From positions 1 to 61,853 of the forward strand of contig JBBUBI010000033.1 in NCBI GenBank assembly GCA_038058335.1: a stretch of DNA of 61,853 bases, written 5' to 3'. Below are positions 32,613-40,519 of the stretch, piece after piece. Position 1 is the stretch's first letter; each line of letters opens with the position of its first letter. Below the pieces are notes generated by a model. The model was not told where the DNA came from, made no database searches, and saw nothing but the letters and a program-made list of their open reading frames with translations. This stretch comes from JBBTVO01 sp038058335 (GTDB taxonomy: Bacteria; Patescibacteriota; Microgenomatia; Levybacterales; UBA12049). The position numbers and the translations under genes were made by a program.

Positions 32613-33677
32613 TTAGGTCAATTTTCCGCCTACCATTATTACTTCTTCTACAAGTCTGTTGGCATATCCGTATTCATTATCATACCAAGCGATAACCTTA
32701 AGCATATTCCCTCCAACGACTTGAGTCAGAGACAAATCTACAACTGCAGAATGAGGATTGCCAATAATGTCGCTTGAGACAATCGGATCCTCTGTAATTT
32801 CTAAAATCCCCTGATTTTCCGGCTTCAGAGCTTCTCTTTTGAGTATTTCATTTACTTCTTCTTTTGTCGTATCCTTTTTTAGAAGAAAAGTGAAATCAGA
32901 CAAAGACCCGACCCGCACAGGAACTCTTATCGCAAGCCCGTCGAATAAACCCTTGAGCTCAGGCAATGCTTGCGTAGCTGCGATTGTTGCTCCTGTTGAT
33001 GTAGGAATTATATTCTCCGCAGCAGCGCGCGCGCGTCTATAATCATCGTGACCGCCATCCTGAATTCTCTGATCTGATGTATAACCATGAATGGTTGTCA
33101 TCATTGCTTTCTCTACGCCAAAATTATCTACAATAACTTTCGCAACCGGAGTTATGCAATTTGTCGTACAAGACGCATTATTTATCAATTTCTCGCCTTT
33201 GTAGTCTTTGTCATTTACTGACATTACGTACGTTGGGACATTACCATCTTTGGCAGGAGCAGACAGAACTACAGACTTTGCGCCGGCATCAAGATGAATC
33301 TTAAGCTTTTCCTCACTTGTATAATGCCCGGTTGATTCGATGACAACATCGACATTAAGATCCTTCCACGGTAAAAGAGCTGCATCTTTCTGGGAAAAAA
33401 TTGGAATTTTTGCCTGATTTATGTGTAGATACCCAATACAATCTTTAAGTATTCCTGTTCTCTCTGAGTCTTCTATTTTTGAATTTTGAATTTTGAATTT
33501 TGAATTTAAAGTACCATACGAAGTATCGTACTTTAATAGGTACATCCAGCCTTTTATATCAGTAGAGTGACCCGCGTTTATTCCAACTATTTCTACTTCA
33601 TCAAGATGTTTTTCGAGAATTACTCTATGTGCTACTCTTCCAATTCTCCCATATCCATTTATCGCAACCCGTACCAT
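32613..33677 (-). CDS. gapA: Glyceraldehyde-3-phosphate dehydrogenase
   Basis: This enzyme oxidises glyceraldehyde-3-phosphate in glycolysis. The 354 residues show the NAD fold INGYGRIGRVAHRVI, the active-site NNASCTTNCITP (Cys170), TTIHGYTSDQRIQDG and WYDNEYGYANR. Relative to typical GapA it carries about 20 extra residues at 56-78 (NSKFKIQNSKIEDSERTG), the core encoded by four copies of TTTTGAA. The ATG follows a TTGCTG-17-TATACT promoter by 6 nt. Confidence 0.97.
   Translation of the reverse strand: MVRVAINGYGRIGRVAHRVILEKHLDEVEIVGINAGHSTDIKGWMYLLKYDTSYGTLNSKFKIQNSKIEDSERTGILKDCIGYLHINQAKIPIFSQKDAALLPWKDLNVDVVIESTGHYTSEEKLKIHLDAGAKSVVLSAPAKDGNVPTYVMSVNDKDYKGEKLINNASCTTNCITPVAKVIVDNFGVEKAMMTTIHGYTSDQRIQDGGHDDYRRARAAAENIIPTSTGATIAATQALPELKGLFDGLAIRVPVRVGSLSDFTFLLKKDTTKEEVNEILKREALKPENQGILEITEDPIVSSDIIGNPHSAVVDLSLTQVVGGNMLKVIAWYDNEYGYANRLVEEVIMVGGKLT
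33477..33504. repeat. Heptanucleotide tandem repeat (TTTTGAA x4) in gapA
   Basis: Four perfect copies in the gapA coding region, translated as FKIQNSK-type peptide in a loop of the NAD-binding domain. Confidence 0.9.
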
Positions 33678-33683
33678 ATATTA

Positions 33684-33712
33684 AGTATAAGAAACTGAAA
33701 AAATATCAGCAA
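33684..33712 (-). promoter_or_regulatory. gapA promoter (leaderless)
   Basis: TTGCTG, 17 bp, TATACT on the minus strand, 6 nt before the ATG. It is back to back with the promoter at 33734-33762. Confidence 0.75.
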
Positions 33713-33733
33713 GAGGCAGTTATTGTTATCTTG

Positions 33734-33762
33734 TTGACTTTGTAAAAATGCAGTTTTATAAT
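33734..33762 (+). promoter_or_regulatory. Promoter of the 154-aa gene (leaderless)
   Basis: TTGACT, 17 bp, TATAAT, then 6 nt and the ATG at 33769. The upstream ATG at 33748 lies within the spacer and cannot be the start. Confidence 0.82.
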
Positions 33763-33768
33763 GAGCGC

Positions 33769-34233
33769 ATGTTAGCTGAGCTGGAAAGGAAAGTATCACC
33801 CGAGAACGCTGCTCAATTTACTTGGATAAGACAGTCTCTCAAAGAAGGCAAAGAATTAATACTTGTAACTGATGAGGAAAAGTTGACCGTTAAAATCGGG
33901 GATCCTAAAATGATACCCTTTGGTCGCAGAGGCGAAGTCTTGGTTTTTGATCATACTTTGTTAGTTAATGCTCAAGGTTATTCTGTCTTTACCTCGGAGT
34001 CTTTTAGTTTGGACGAAGATGGACTACTTATATATGGATCTTCCATGCGTTCTAATTTCATCGCTTTTCCTTTCCTAATGAACTCTATAGTTTTTACTCC
34101 CAAAGCAGAAGGAAGCAAGGCTACTCAGGAAGAATTAGATGAGCATGACGCCAGCAAATCGCAGCTTGAAAGAAGAGCTCTTAAGGTTTTTGAACGAATG
34201 GTTAAACAAGCTTATACTCCTCCATCTTCTTGA
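33769..34233 (+). CDS. Hypothetical protein, 154 aa
   Basis: Not recognised. Starts MLAELERKVSPENAAQFTWI; strand-rich middle (ELILVTDEEKLTVKIGDPKM, VLVFDHTLLVNAQGYSVF) and a helical, charged C-terminus. No signal peptide. Start set by the promoter. Divergent from gapA. Confidence 0.5.
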   Translation: MLAELERKVSPENAAQFTWIRQSLKEGKELILVTDEEKLTVKIGDPKMIPFGRRGEVLVFDHTLLVNAQGYSVFTSESFSLDEDGLLIYGSSMRSNFIAFPFLMNSIVFTPKAEGSKATQEELDEHDASKSQLERRALKVFERMVKQAYTPPSS

Positions 34234-34293
34234 GCTGGCTTATTAGACGATAGGTTAATCATCAAAAAGTAGAAGTTGTGATAATATAAATCT

Positions 34294-35553
34294 ATGTTCA
34301 TCAAGAATTTTGATCAGCTTGCCACGACTCCTCAAAGAAAAATTGTTTTACAGCTAATAGAAGAGGCTTATTCTTCAATTCAGTCCGAAAATGTCATTAA
34401 TAATAGTATCCAGATTGATAGGAATATTTTGAAAATCAAAGAGCAAACGTTTGATCTTTCAAGTTTTAACCGAATCTTATTAATAGGTTTTGGTAAAGGT
34501 TCTGCGAGGATCTCAAAACTTATCGAAGAAAAACTCGGTGATCTTCTGACTGATGGTTATGTAATCGACACTAACCCTGAAGATTTCAAGAAAATTCAAT
34601 TTACCCAAGGCACCCATCCCCTTCCTTCACAAACAAATGTGGATTTTGTTGAAAACTTACTGAAACAAACTGAAAATATGTCGGAAAAAGATCTGGTCAT
34701 TGTCGCAATTACAGGCGGTGGATCTGCCCTTTTTGAAGCTCCAAATATCCCGCTTTCAATAATAACCGAAATTAACGAAACGCTTCTTAAATCAGGCGCA
34801 AACATAACTGAAATGAATACCCTTCGAAAGCATTTGTCCAAAGTAAAAGCAGGAAATCTCGCAAAACACCTTTATCCCGCAACTATTATTACGGCTATTT
34901 GCTCTGATGTGCCAGGTAATGATTTGTCCGTAATTTCCTCAGGACCAACTGTGAAGGACAAGACAAACATCGAAGATGCAAAAACTATACTGGAAAAAAT
35001 TACAAGGTCCGACCTTGCAGATAGGCTAATAGAGACTCCGAAGGATGATAAGTATTTTGAGAAAGTTACAAATATCTTGATACTAAGTAACCTGACAGCA
35101 CTAACTGCAATGAAGAAAAAAGCAGAAGAGCTTGGCTATAACGCTGAGATATTTAGCGATAAGCTTCAAGGCGACGCAAAGATCGTTGGTAAGGAATTAA
35201 TTGAGAAAACTGATTCTGGCAGGATCCTTCTCGCAGGGGGCGAGACAACTGTAAAAGTCACAGGTCATGGCGCAGGAGGAAGAAATCAGGAAGTAGTCCT
35301 CGGCGCGGTGATAAATATTGATGAAAAAACTACGATCTCCTCTTTCGCATCTGACGGCTGGGATAACTCTGCCTTTGCAGGGGCAATTGGTGATTTAAAA
35401 ACTCTTGAGAAGGCGATTTCACTTGATCTGAATCCCCAGACATTTTTGAATAACGACAATAGTCTAGAATTTTTTGAGAAAACTGAGAATGGAATCGAAA
35501 CAGGAAGAATACCCTCCAACATCAGCGATTTATTCATTGTCTTAAAATCCTAA
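34294..35553 (+). CDS. Glycerate 2-kinase (MOFRL family)
   Basis: The 419-residue protein matches GckA/TtuD-type kinases that phosphorylate glycerate: N-terminal DUF4147 part with LIGFGKGSARISKLIEE, VAITGGGSALFEAP, MNTLRKHLSKVKAGNLAKHL and CSDVPGNDLSVISSGPT, and the C-terminal MOFRL domain with LLAGGETTVKVTGHGAGGRN and FASDGWDNSAFAGA. It would feed glycerate into lower glycolysis as 2-phosphoglycerate. A TGTGATAAT box stands about 10 nt before the ATG. Confidence 0.92.
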   Translation: MFIKNFDQLATTPQRKIVLQLIEEAYSSIQSENVINNSIQIDRNILKIKEQTFDLSSFNRILLIGFGKGSARISKLIEEKLGDLLTDGYVIDTNPEDFKKIQFTQGTHPLPSQTNVDFVENLLKQTENMSEKDLVIVAITGGGSALFEAPNIPLSIITEINETLLKSGANITEMNTLRKHLSKVKAGNLAKHLYPATIITAICSDVPGNDLSVISSGPTVKDKTNIEDAKTILEKITRSDLADRLIETPKDDKYFEKVTNILILSNLTALTAMKKKAEELGYNAEIFSDKLQGDAKIVGKELIEKTDSGRILLAGGETTVKVTGHGAGGRNQEVVLGAVINIDEKTTISSFASDGWDNSAFAGAIGDLKTLEKAISLDLNPQTFLNNDNSLEFFEKTENGIETGRIPSNISDLFIVLKS

Positions 35554-35785
35554 TTTTTACTTTCGCCTTCAGCGCGCAATGTTTTTTCAATTGACAATCC
35601 GGCATCAAGTGGATTTTTTATTTTTAATCGCCGCTTCGGCATCGAATGCACGAGAAGTTGAGCAAATCGTCAGGAGATACCCTAACGGGTAGAGACTCCG
35701 ACAGATGAACGAAACTTTGAGAGCATGAGATGAGACGTGGCGAGAGCTTCTGCTTCTCTTGTCGGTACAAGAGAAGAAAAAAAGT
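35554..35785 (+). other. Gene-free, structured spacer upstream of the transketolase
   Basis: No ORF fits. It contains two clear stems: GGAG-A-TACCC-TAAC-GGGTA-GA-CTCC near 35673-35699, and a perfect 10-bp hairpin CTTCTCTTGT-CGGT-ACAAGAGAAG (35755-35777) followed by A7, not T. The latter is not a usual terminator in either direction. It could be a small RNA or a regulatory site. Confidence 0.4.
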
Positions 35786-35815
35786 TTGCAATGTTATCAA
35801 AATACTCTGTAATAT
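35786..35815 (+). promoter_or_regulatory. Transketolase N-subunit promoter (leaderless)
   Basis: TTGCAA, 18 bp, TAATAT, then 7 nt to the ATG at 35823. Confidence 0.65.
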
Positions 35816-35822
35816 AGATAGT

Positions 35823-36686
35823 ATGATCCCCGAGCTTTACGAAGACAAACTCAAAGAACTTGAGCTTACAGCTGTTAAAACTCGCGAATTAATAATCTCG
35901 ACACTTCTTGAAGCAGGCTCCGGACATTCCGCAGGACCTCTTGGAATGGCTGATATTCTTACCGCTTTCTACTTTCATATTCTTAACCATGATGCGAAAA
36001 ATCCGGACTGGGAAGACCGGGATCGCTTAATTCTCTCAAACGGACACATTTGTCCTGTCAGATATGTAAGTATGGCGCTTTCCGGATATTTCCCCGTCGA
36101 AGAATTAAAGACTCTTCGGAAAATAAACTCAAGACTTCAGGGCCATCCCCATAGAACTTCCCTTCCTGGACTTGAAACGACTTCAGGACCTCTCGGTGAA
36201 GGTTTGTCTCAAGCAATCGGAATTGCACTTGCAGGAAAACTGGACAATAAAAACTATCAGGTTTATTGTCTGACATCTGACGGCGAACATCAGGAAGGCA
36301 ATACTTGGGAAGCAGCAATGTTTGCGGGGAAAAATAAATTAAATAATCTTATTCAGGTAATTGATAGAAACAATATTCAAATTGACGGATTTACCGAAGA
36401 CATTATGCCTCTTGAGCCTCTCAAGGCAAAATATGAAGCTTTCAATTGGGAAGTTTTGGAAGTTGACGGAAATAATATTAAAGCATTTATTGATGCGGTC
36501 AGAGAAGCAAGAGCAATAACTGAGAAACCAACATTAATAATTGCTTACACAATTCCCGGCAAGGGAGTAGATTTTATGGAAAAAGATTTTCATTGGCACG
36601 GCAAACCCCCGAACCAGGCGGAAGCAAAGAAGGCTTTAGCCGAGTTAAGAACATTACAAGGTAGAATAAGGAGTGAGCATGAATAG
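35823..36686 (+). CDS. Transketolase, N-terminal (thiamine-diphosphate) subunit
   Basis: The 287-residue subunit carries the ThDP/Mg site: SAGPLGMADILTAFYFHIL, HPHRTSLPGLETTSGPLGEG, and TSDGEHQEGNTWEAAMFAGK with VIDRNNIQIDG (the GDG...N motif region). Together with the separately encoded C-terminal subunit it makes an active transketolase linking glycolysis with pentose phosphates. I start at MIPELYEDK by promoter position. Just downstream, a second diverged copy of its last 24 codons appears before the assembly gap. Confidence 0.92.
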   Translation: MIPELYEDKLKELELTAVKTRELIISTLLEAGSGHSAGPLGMADILTAFYFHILNHDAKNPDWEDRDRLILSNGHICPVRYVSMALSGYFPVEELKTLRKINSRLQGHPHRTSLPGLETTSGPLGEGLSQAIGIALAGKLDNKNYQVYCLTSDGEHQEGNTWEAAMFAGKNKLNNLIQVIDRNNIQIDGFTEDIMPLEPLKAKYEAFNWEVLEVDGNNIKAFIDAVREARAITEKPTLIIAYTIPGKGVDFMEKDFHWHGKPPNQAEAKKALAELRTLQGRIRSEHE

Positions 36687-36741
36687 AGAAGGCTACGCCG
36701 GTTCAGGGCTAGTCCTGTACCGAACTTCGTTCTGGTTCAGG

Positions 36742-36815
36742 GCGCCGAATAAGGAAGAAGCCAAAAAAGCTCTCTCGGAATTAAGAACATTACAGGGCAA
36801 AATCCAAAGCGAACA
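36742..36815 (+). pseudogene. Second copy of the transketolase N-subunit 3' end, cut by gap
   Basis: NKEEAKKALSELRTLQGKIQ repeats NQAEAKKALAELRTLQGRIR from the preceding gene with synonymous and conservative changes. It ends in the N run. Either a partial tandem duplication or a junction between strain variants joined during scaffolding. Confidence 0.65.
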
Positions 36816-36915
36816 NNNNNNNNNNNNNNNNNNNNNNNNNNNNNNNNNNNNNNNNNNNNNNNNNNNNNNNNNNNNNNNNNNNNNNNNNNNNNNNNNNNNN
36901 NNNNNNNNNNNNNNN
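36816..36915. other. Assembly gap (100 N) between transketolase subunits
   Basis: Exactly 100 N, a placeholder. The true sequence between the two subunit genes is unknown. Confidence 0.99.
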
Positions 36916-37923
36916 ATGCTTAATCCTTATTTAAAATTAAATCAGAAAGTTTTTGATGCAAGCGTCGAGCAGAAAGCCACAAGACAAGGCTATGGCGAGG
37001 GATTGGTCGAGTTGGGAGAAAAAAATCCCAATGTCGTGGTCTTAACTGCTGATCTTTCTGAATCGACACAAACCGAAAGCTTTTCAAAAAAGTTTCCTGA
37101 GAGATTTTTTGAAATGGGAGTAGCAGAGCAGAATATGGCAGCTGTTGCAGCAGGTCTTGGAGTTACCGGAAAAATTCCTTTCATTTCCTCCTATGCAACT
37201 TTTTCTCCCGGCAAAAACTGGGAAACACTCAGAACTACTGCTGTATATAATCATTCAAATGTAAAAATCGCAGGCCATCATTCAGGCGTCATGACCGGCC
37301 CTGACGGAGCCACACATCAGGCCACGGAAGACATCGCCTCAATAAGGTCTTGGCCAGGGATCACTATTTTTGTTCCATGCGACGCAATTGAAGCGAAAAA
37401 AGCAACTATCAAAGCTGCTGAAATTGATGGACCTGTCTATTTGAGATTTACCAGAGACAAAACGCCAACGATGACGACTGAGGGAACACCCTTTGAACCT
37501 GGAAAAGCACAGGTTTTTTGGACTTCTGATCCTTCGACAGGCTCAGGACCGCAAGTCGCAATTTTTGCAATGGGATATATGCTCTTTCAAGCTCTTCTTG
37601 CAGCAAAAAAATTAGAAGAAGAAGGAATAAATTCTCTTGTAGTTAATGTTGCTACAATAAAACCTTTGGATGAAAAAGGAATCTTAGAAGCAGCAAATCA
37701 AACTAAAGCAGTCGTGACAATCGAAGATCATCAGGTAATGGGAGGTCTAGGCGGTACAATTGCAGAACTTCTCGCCAAAAACTCCCCCGCTCCAATGGAA
37801 TTTATAGGTCTTCAGGATACTTTTGCCGAGTCAGGAACTCCAAAAGAATTATTGGAAAAATACAAAATGGACTCACCGGCAATAGTTCAAGCAGCAAGAA
37901 AAGTAATAAACAGAAAATCCTAA
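36916..37923 (+). CDS. Transketolase, C-terminal subunit
   Basis: About 335 residues with the pyrimidine-binding and C-terminal domains: ATRQGYGEGLVELGE, FFEMGVAEQNMAAVAAGLGV (catalytic Glu in EQN), GHHSGVMTGPDGATHQATED and VVTIEDHQVMGGLG. It pairs with the subunit at 35823. The segment SDPSTGSGPQ is encoded by a CCTTCGACAGGCTCAGG palindrome in a surface loop. The ATG is directly at the gap edge, so an earlier start cannot be excluded. Confidence 0.92.
   Translation: MLNPYLKLNQKVFDASVEQKATRQGYGEGLVELGEKNPNVVVLTADLSESTQTESFSKKFPERFFEMGVAEQNMAAVAAGLGVTGKIPFISSYATFSPGKNWETLRTTAVYNHSNVKIAGHHSGVMTGPDGATHQATEDIASIRSWPGITIFVPCDAIEAKKATIKAAEIDGPVYLRFTRDKTPTMTTEGTPFEPGKAQVFWTSDPSTGSGPQVAIFAMGYMLFQALLAAKKLEEEGINSLVVNVATIKPLDEKGILEAANQTKAVVTIEDHQVMGGLGGTIAELLAKNSPAPMEFIGLQDTFAESGTPKELLEKYKMDSPAIVQAARKVINRKS
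37530..37550. repeat. REP-like palindrome inside the transketolase C-subunit
   Basis: TCCTTCGACAGGCTCAGGA, translated as DPSTGSG. This is the best-preserved copy of the dispersed palindrome. Confidence 0.75.
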
Positions 37924-38043
37924 ATACTAAATCCTAAATTCTAAATAAATTTCAAGCATAAAATCTTAAATTACAAATATTTAGAATTTGGAAAATTAAA
38001 ATTTAGATATTGTTTAGGATTTAGATATTAGAATTTAGAATTT
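37921..38043. repeat. Spacer with 7-nt periodic motifs before the FAD oxidase
   Basis: TAAATAC-TAAATCC-TAAATTC-TAAATAA at the start and TTTAGGA-TTTAGAT-ATTAGAA-TTTAGAA at the end, reading as the two strands of one 7-nt motif. The 120-nt spacer has no gene. Confidence 0.7.
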
Positions 38044-39699
38044 ATGGATGGAAAACTGTTAGAAGAATTGGAGTCTATGATCAAGGGTGATGTCCAGAAT
38101 GACTCCGAAACTTTAAATCTTTATTCTCATGATGCTTCTCTTTTTGAAGTAAAGCCTCAAGTTGTAGTTTTTCCCAAAGATGAAGACGATGTAAAAGCTC
38201 TTGTCGCATTTATAAATAAACATAAAAAAGAAAATCCTTCCCTATCGCTTACCGGACGCGCTGCAGGAACTGATATGTCAGGGGGAGCAATCAATGAATC
38301 CATAATCGTAAACTTCATGAAATATTTTAATCAACCTCCGACAATCAACGGCAATATCGCGACAACCCAGCCGGGAGTTTTTTATAGAGATTTTGAGGCT
38401 GAAACGCTTAAGCAAAATCTAATTTTTGCTTCCTATCCTGCCTCGCGTGAACTCTGCGCGATGGGAGGAATTTTCAATAATAATTCGGGAGGAGAAAAAT
38501 CTCTTCAGTACGGTAAAACAGAAAAGTATGTTAGACGAATGAAAGTTGTCTTATCTGATGGTAATACATATGAACTAAAACCTCTTACCGAAGATGAACT
38601 TAAGAAGAAAATGGAGCAAAAGAATTTTGAAGGAGAAGTCTACACAAAAACTTACAAATTAATAATCGAAAACTATGATATTTTACAAAAAGCGAAGCCC
38701 GATGTTACGAAAAACTCCGCTGGATATTTTCTCTGGAATGTCTGGGATAAAGATAAAAAAATATTTGATCTGACCCAATTATTTGTCGGGGCACAGGGAA
38801 CTCTGGGGATGTTTTTGGAAGGAGATCTTGAACTTGTTCCGGTACGTAAGCATCGGGAGATGCTTGTCATCTATCTTCATGATACTTCTCATCTTGGACA
38901 AATAATAACTGAGGTTCTCAGACTTAATCCTGAAAGCTTTGAGTCTTATGATGATAATACTCTAAAACTTGCACTGAGATATTTTCCTGAATTTGCCAAA
39001 AAGCTGGGATTTTTTGGAATGGTGCAAGCAGGCGTTGCGTTTCTTCCTGCATTTTTTGACCTCTTCACAGGCAAAAGTCTTCCCAAACTGGTACTTCAAG
39101 TTGATTTCACCGGTGATGATCTTGAACCCTTAAAAAAGAAAATAGAAACGCTTAAAGAAAAACTTAAACCTCTTCATCCCCAAACACAAACAGCAGTTGA
39201 AAATCAGGAGAAAAGATATTGGCTGGTAAGACGGGAAAGTTTTAATCTGCTCCGCAAAAAAATAAGAGATAAACACACCGCCCCTTTTATTGATGACTTT
39301 GTCATAAAACCTGAATATACTGCGGAGGTTGTGCCGCTTGTAACCGACGTTCTCAAAAAACATCCGGAATTTATCTTTACTGTCGCAGGACATGTAGGGA
39401 ACGGAAATTTCCATATCATCCCTCTGGTTGATATTAATAATCCGAAAGTAAGAGAAGCAATTCCGCAAATATCAGATGAAGTTTATGCAATTATCTCAAA
39501 GTACAAAGGCTCAATTACTGGCGAACATAACGATGGATTAATAAGAACTCCCTATCTTAAACAAATGTATGGAGAAAATATCGTAAAGCTTTTTGAAGAA
39601 ACCAAAAAAATCTTTGATCCTGATAATATCTTCAATCCCAGAAAAAAAGTCAACGGCGACTTAAAGTATGCAATGGATCATATTCGCACCTCATGGTAG
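38044..39699 (+). CDS. FAD-linked oxidase (glycolate/D-lactate dehydrogenase type)
   Basis: The 551-residue protein has the PCMH-type FAD domain (QVVVFPKDEDDVKALVAFIN, LTGRAAGTDMSGGAINES, GGIFNNNSGGEKSLQYGKT) and the C-terminal FAD-oxidase domain with TVAGHVGNGNFHIIP and GSITGEHNDGLIRTPYL, as in GlcD and D-lactate dehydrogenases. It oxidises a 2-hydroxy acid; electron acceptor unknown. There is no Fe-S domain. A central DLFTGKSLPK stretch is unusual. Confidence 0.88.
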   Translation: MDGKLLEELESMIKGDVQNDSETLNLYSHDASLFEVKPQVVVFPKDEDDVKALVAFINKHKKENPSLSLTGRAAGTDMSGGAINESIIVNFMKYFNQPPTINGNIATTQPGVFYRDFEAETLKQNLIFASYPASRELCAMGGIFNNNSGGEKSLQYGKTEKYVRRMKVVLSDGNTYELKPLTEDELKKKMEQKNFEGEVYTKTYKLIIENYDILQKAKPDVTKNSAGYFLWNVWDKDKKIFDLTQLFVGAQGTLGMFLEGDLELVPVRKHREMLVIYLHDTSHLGQIITEVLRLNPESFESYDDNTLKLALRYFPEFAKKLGFFGMVQAGVAFLPAFFDLFTGKSLPKLVLQVDFTGDDLEPLKKKIETLKEKLKPLHPQTQTAVENQEKRYWLVRRESFNLLRKKIRDKHTAPFIDDFVIKPEYTAEVVPLVTDVLKKHPEFIFTVAGHVGNGNFHIIPLVDINNPKVREAIPQISDEVYAIISKYKGSITGEHNDGLIRTPYLKQMYGENIVKLFEETKKIFDPDNIFNPRKKVNGDLKYAMDHIRTSW

Positions 39700-39763
39700 T
39701 CAATTGTTAAATGTGAATTGTTAATTGTTATCTACCATGTCCCACATCAGGACTAGCTGGTAA

Positions 39764-40210
39764 TTAATCCATAAAATATGGATTGGTGGGATTTAAATGA
39801 TAATCAATAGCCTCAGCAAGACGACCTAGGATTGAAGGCGCATATTCAATATGTTCCCGAGCGGTCGCTTCTCTTTTACTCTGCAAGTCGATTCGCCCAA
39901 GCAAATCCAATTTTTTCCCTCTACACATGTATAATTGACCATCTTCATATAAGAAGGGATATTCCCGTCTCCAATCGTATCCACCTGAGCTTAGTGAAGC
40001 CCCGCTTATTCTTTGAACTTCTCCATCGTAAACTTCTTCTGTTGGGAAACATCCAAGTTCTCGCATTTCCTTGACTCTTTTTTTAATCACTTCTTTTATA
40101 TATTCCGCAGGTGCTTCTAAAGAAACCTCTATCTCTGATCTGTCGCCTTCTTTTATTTGATGACCAAGCTCTCTTATTTGATTTCTTCTTGTATCTATTT
40201 CAGTTGTCAT
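39764..40210 (-). CDS. Hypothetical protein, 148 aa
   Basis: Not recognised. Helical N-terminus (MTTEIDTRRNQIRELGHQIK), then a part with YDWRREYPFLYEDGQLYMC and a helical end. The start MTTEID is fixed by a promoter 7 nt upstream; the upstream ATG lies in the discriminator. Confidence 0.5.
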   Translation of the reverse strand: MTTEIDTRRNQIRELGHQIKEGDRSEIEVSLEAPAEYIKEVIKKRVKEMRELGCFPTEEVYDGEVQRISGASLSSGGYDWRREYPFLYEDGQLYMCRGKKLDLLGRIDLQSKREATAREHIEYAPSILGRLAEAIDYHLNPTNPYFMD

Positions 40211-40217
40211 GCCCTGC

Positions 40218-40246
40218 ATTTTATTCCGAAAGAATTAAAAAGTCAA
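40218..40246 (-). promoter_or_regulatory. Promoter of the 148-aa gene (leaderless)
   Basis: TTGACT, 17 bp, TAAAAT on the minus strand, 7 nt before the ATG at 40210. Confidence 0.75.
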
Positions 40247-40287
40247 GAAATGAGGACTTGGAGACCGAGGAGTTTTTCCAAAGACTA

Positions 40288-40509
40288 TCATGCAACTTTT
40301 CTTAAAGTGGCGGGCTTATCAAAAACTATTACTGGTCTTCCTTCTCCCATAATCTTTCTATCTAATCGTTCTCTCTCAAGTACTGTTCTATTGATTTGTG
40401 GAGGAGTAGGATGTAATTCTCTATCAATATCTACTGCGTTAGCCTCAATTTCTCTCATAATTTCGAGGATTTGTGGATCAAACACAGGAGGTCGTTCGCG
40501 TTTTGCCAT
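40288..40509 (-). CDS. Hypothetical protein, 73 aa
   Basis: Not recognised. Small, charged, no membrane segment; a helical middle FDPQILEIMREIEANAVDID. TATAAT stands 9 nt before the ATG. It follows pgk on the same strand by 10 nt. Confidence 0.45.
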   Translation of the reverse strand: MAKRERPPVFDPQILEIMREIEANAVDIDRELHPTPPQINRTVLERERLDRKIMGEGRPVIVFDKPATLRKVA

Positions 40510-40519
40510 ATTAAATTAA

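Noticed and set aside
35670..35710. A second group I intron, suggested by GTAGAGACT
   Set aside because: The other core elements and plausible exons are absent; only one motif matches.
1020..38043. Short periodic spacers as CRISPR arrays
   Set aside because: The units are 7 or 9 nt with no spacers and no cas genes nearby.
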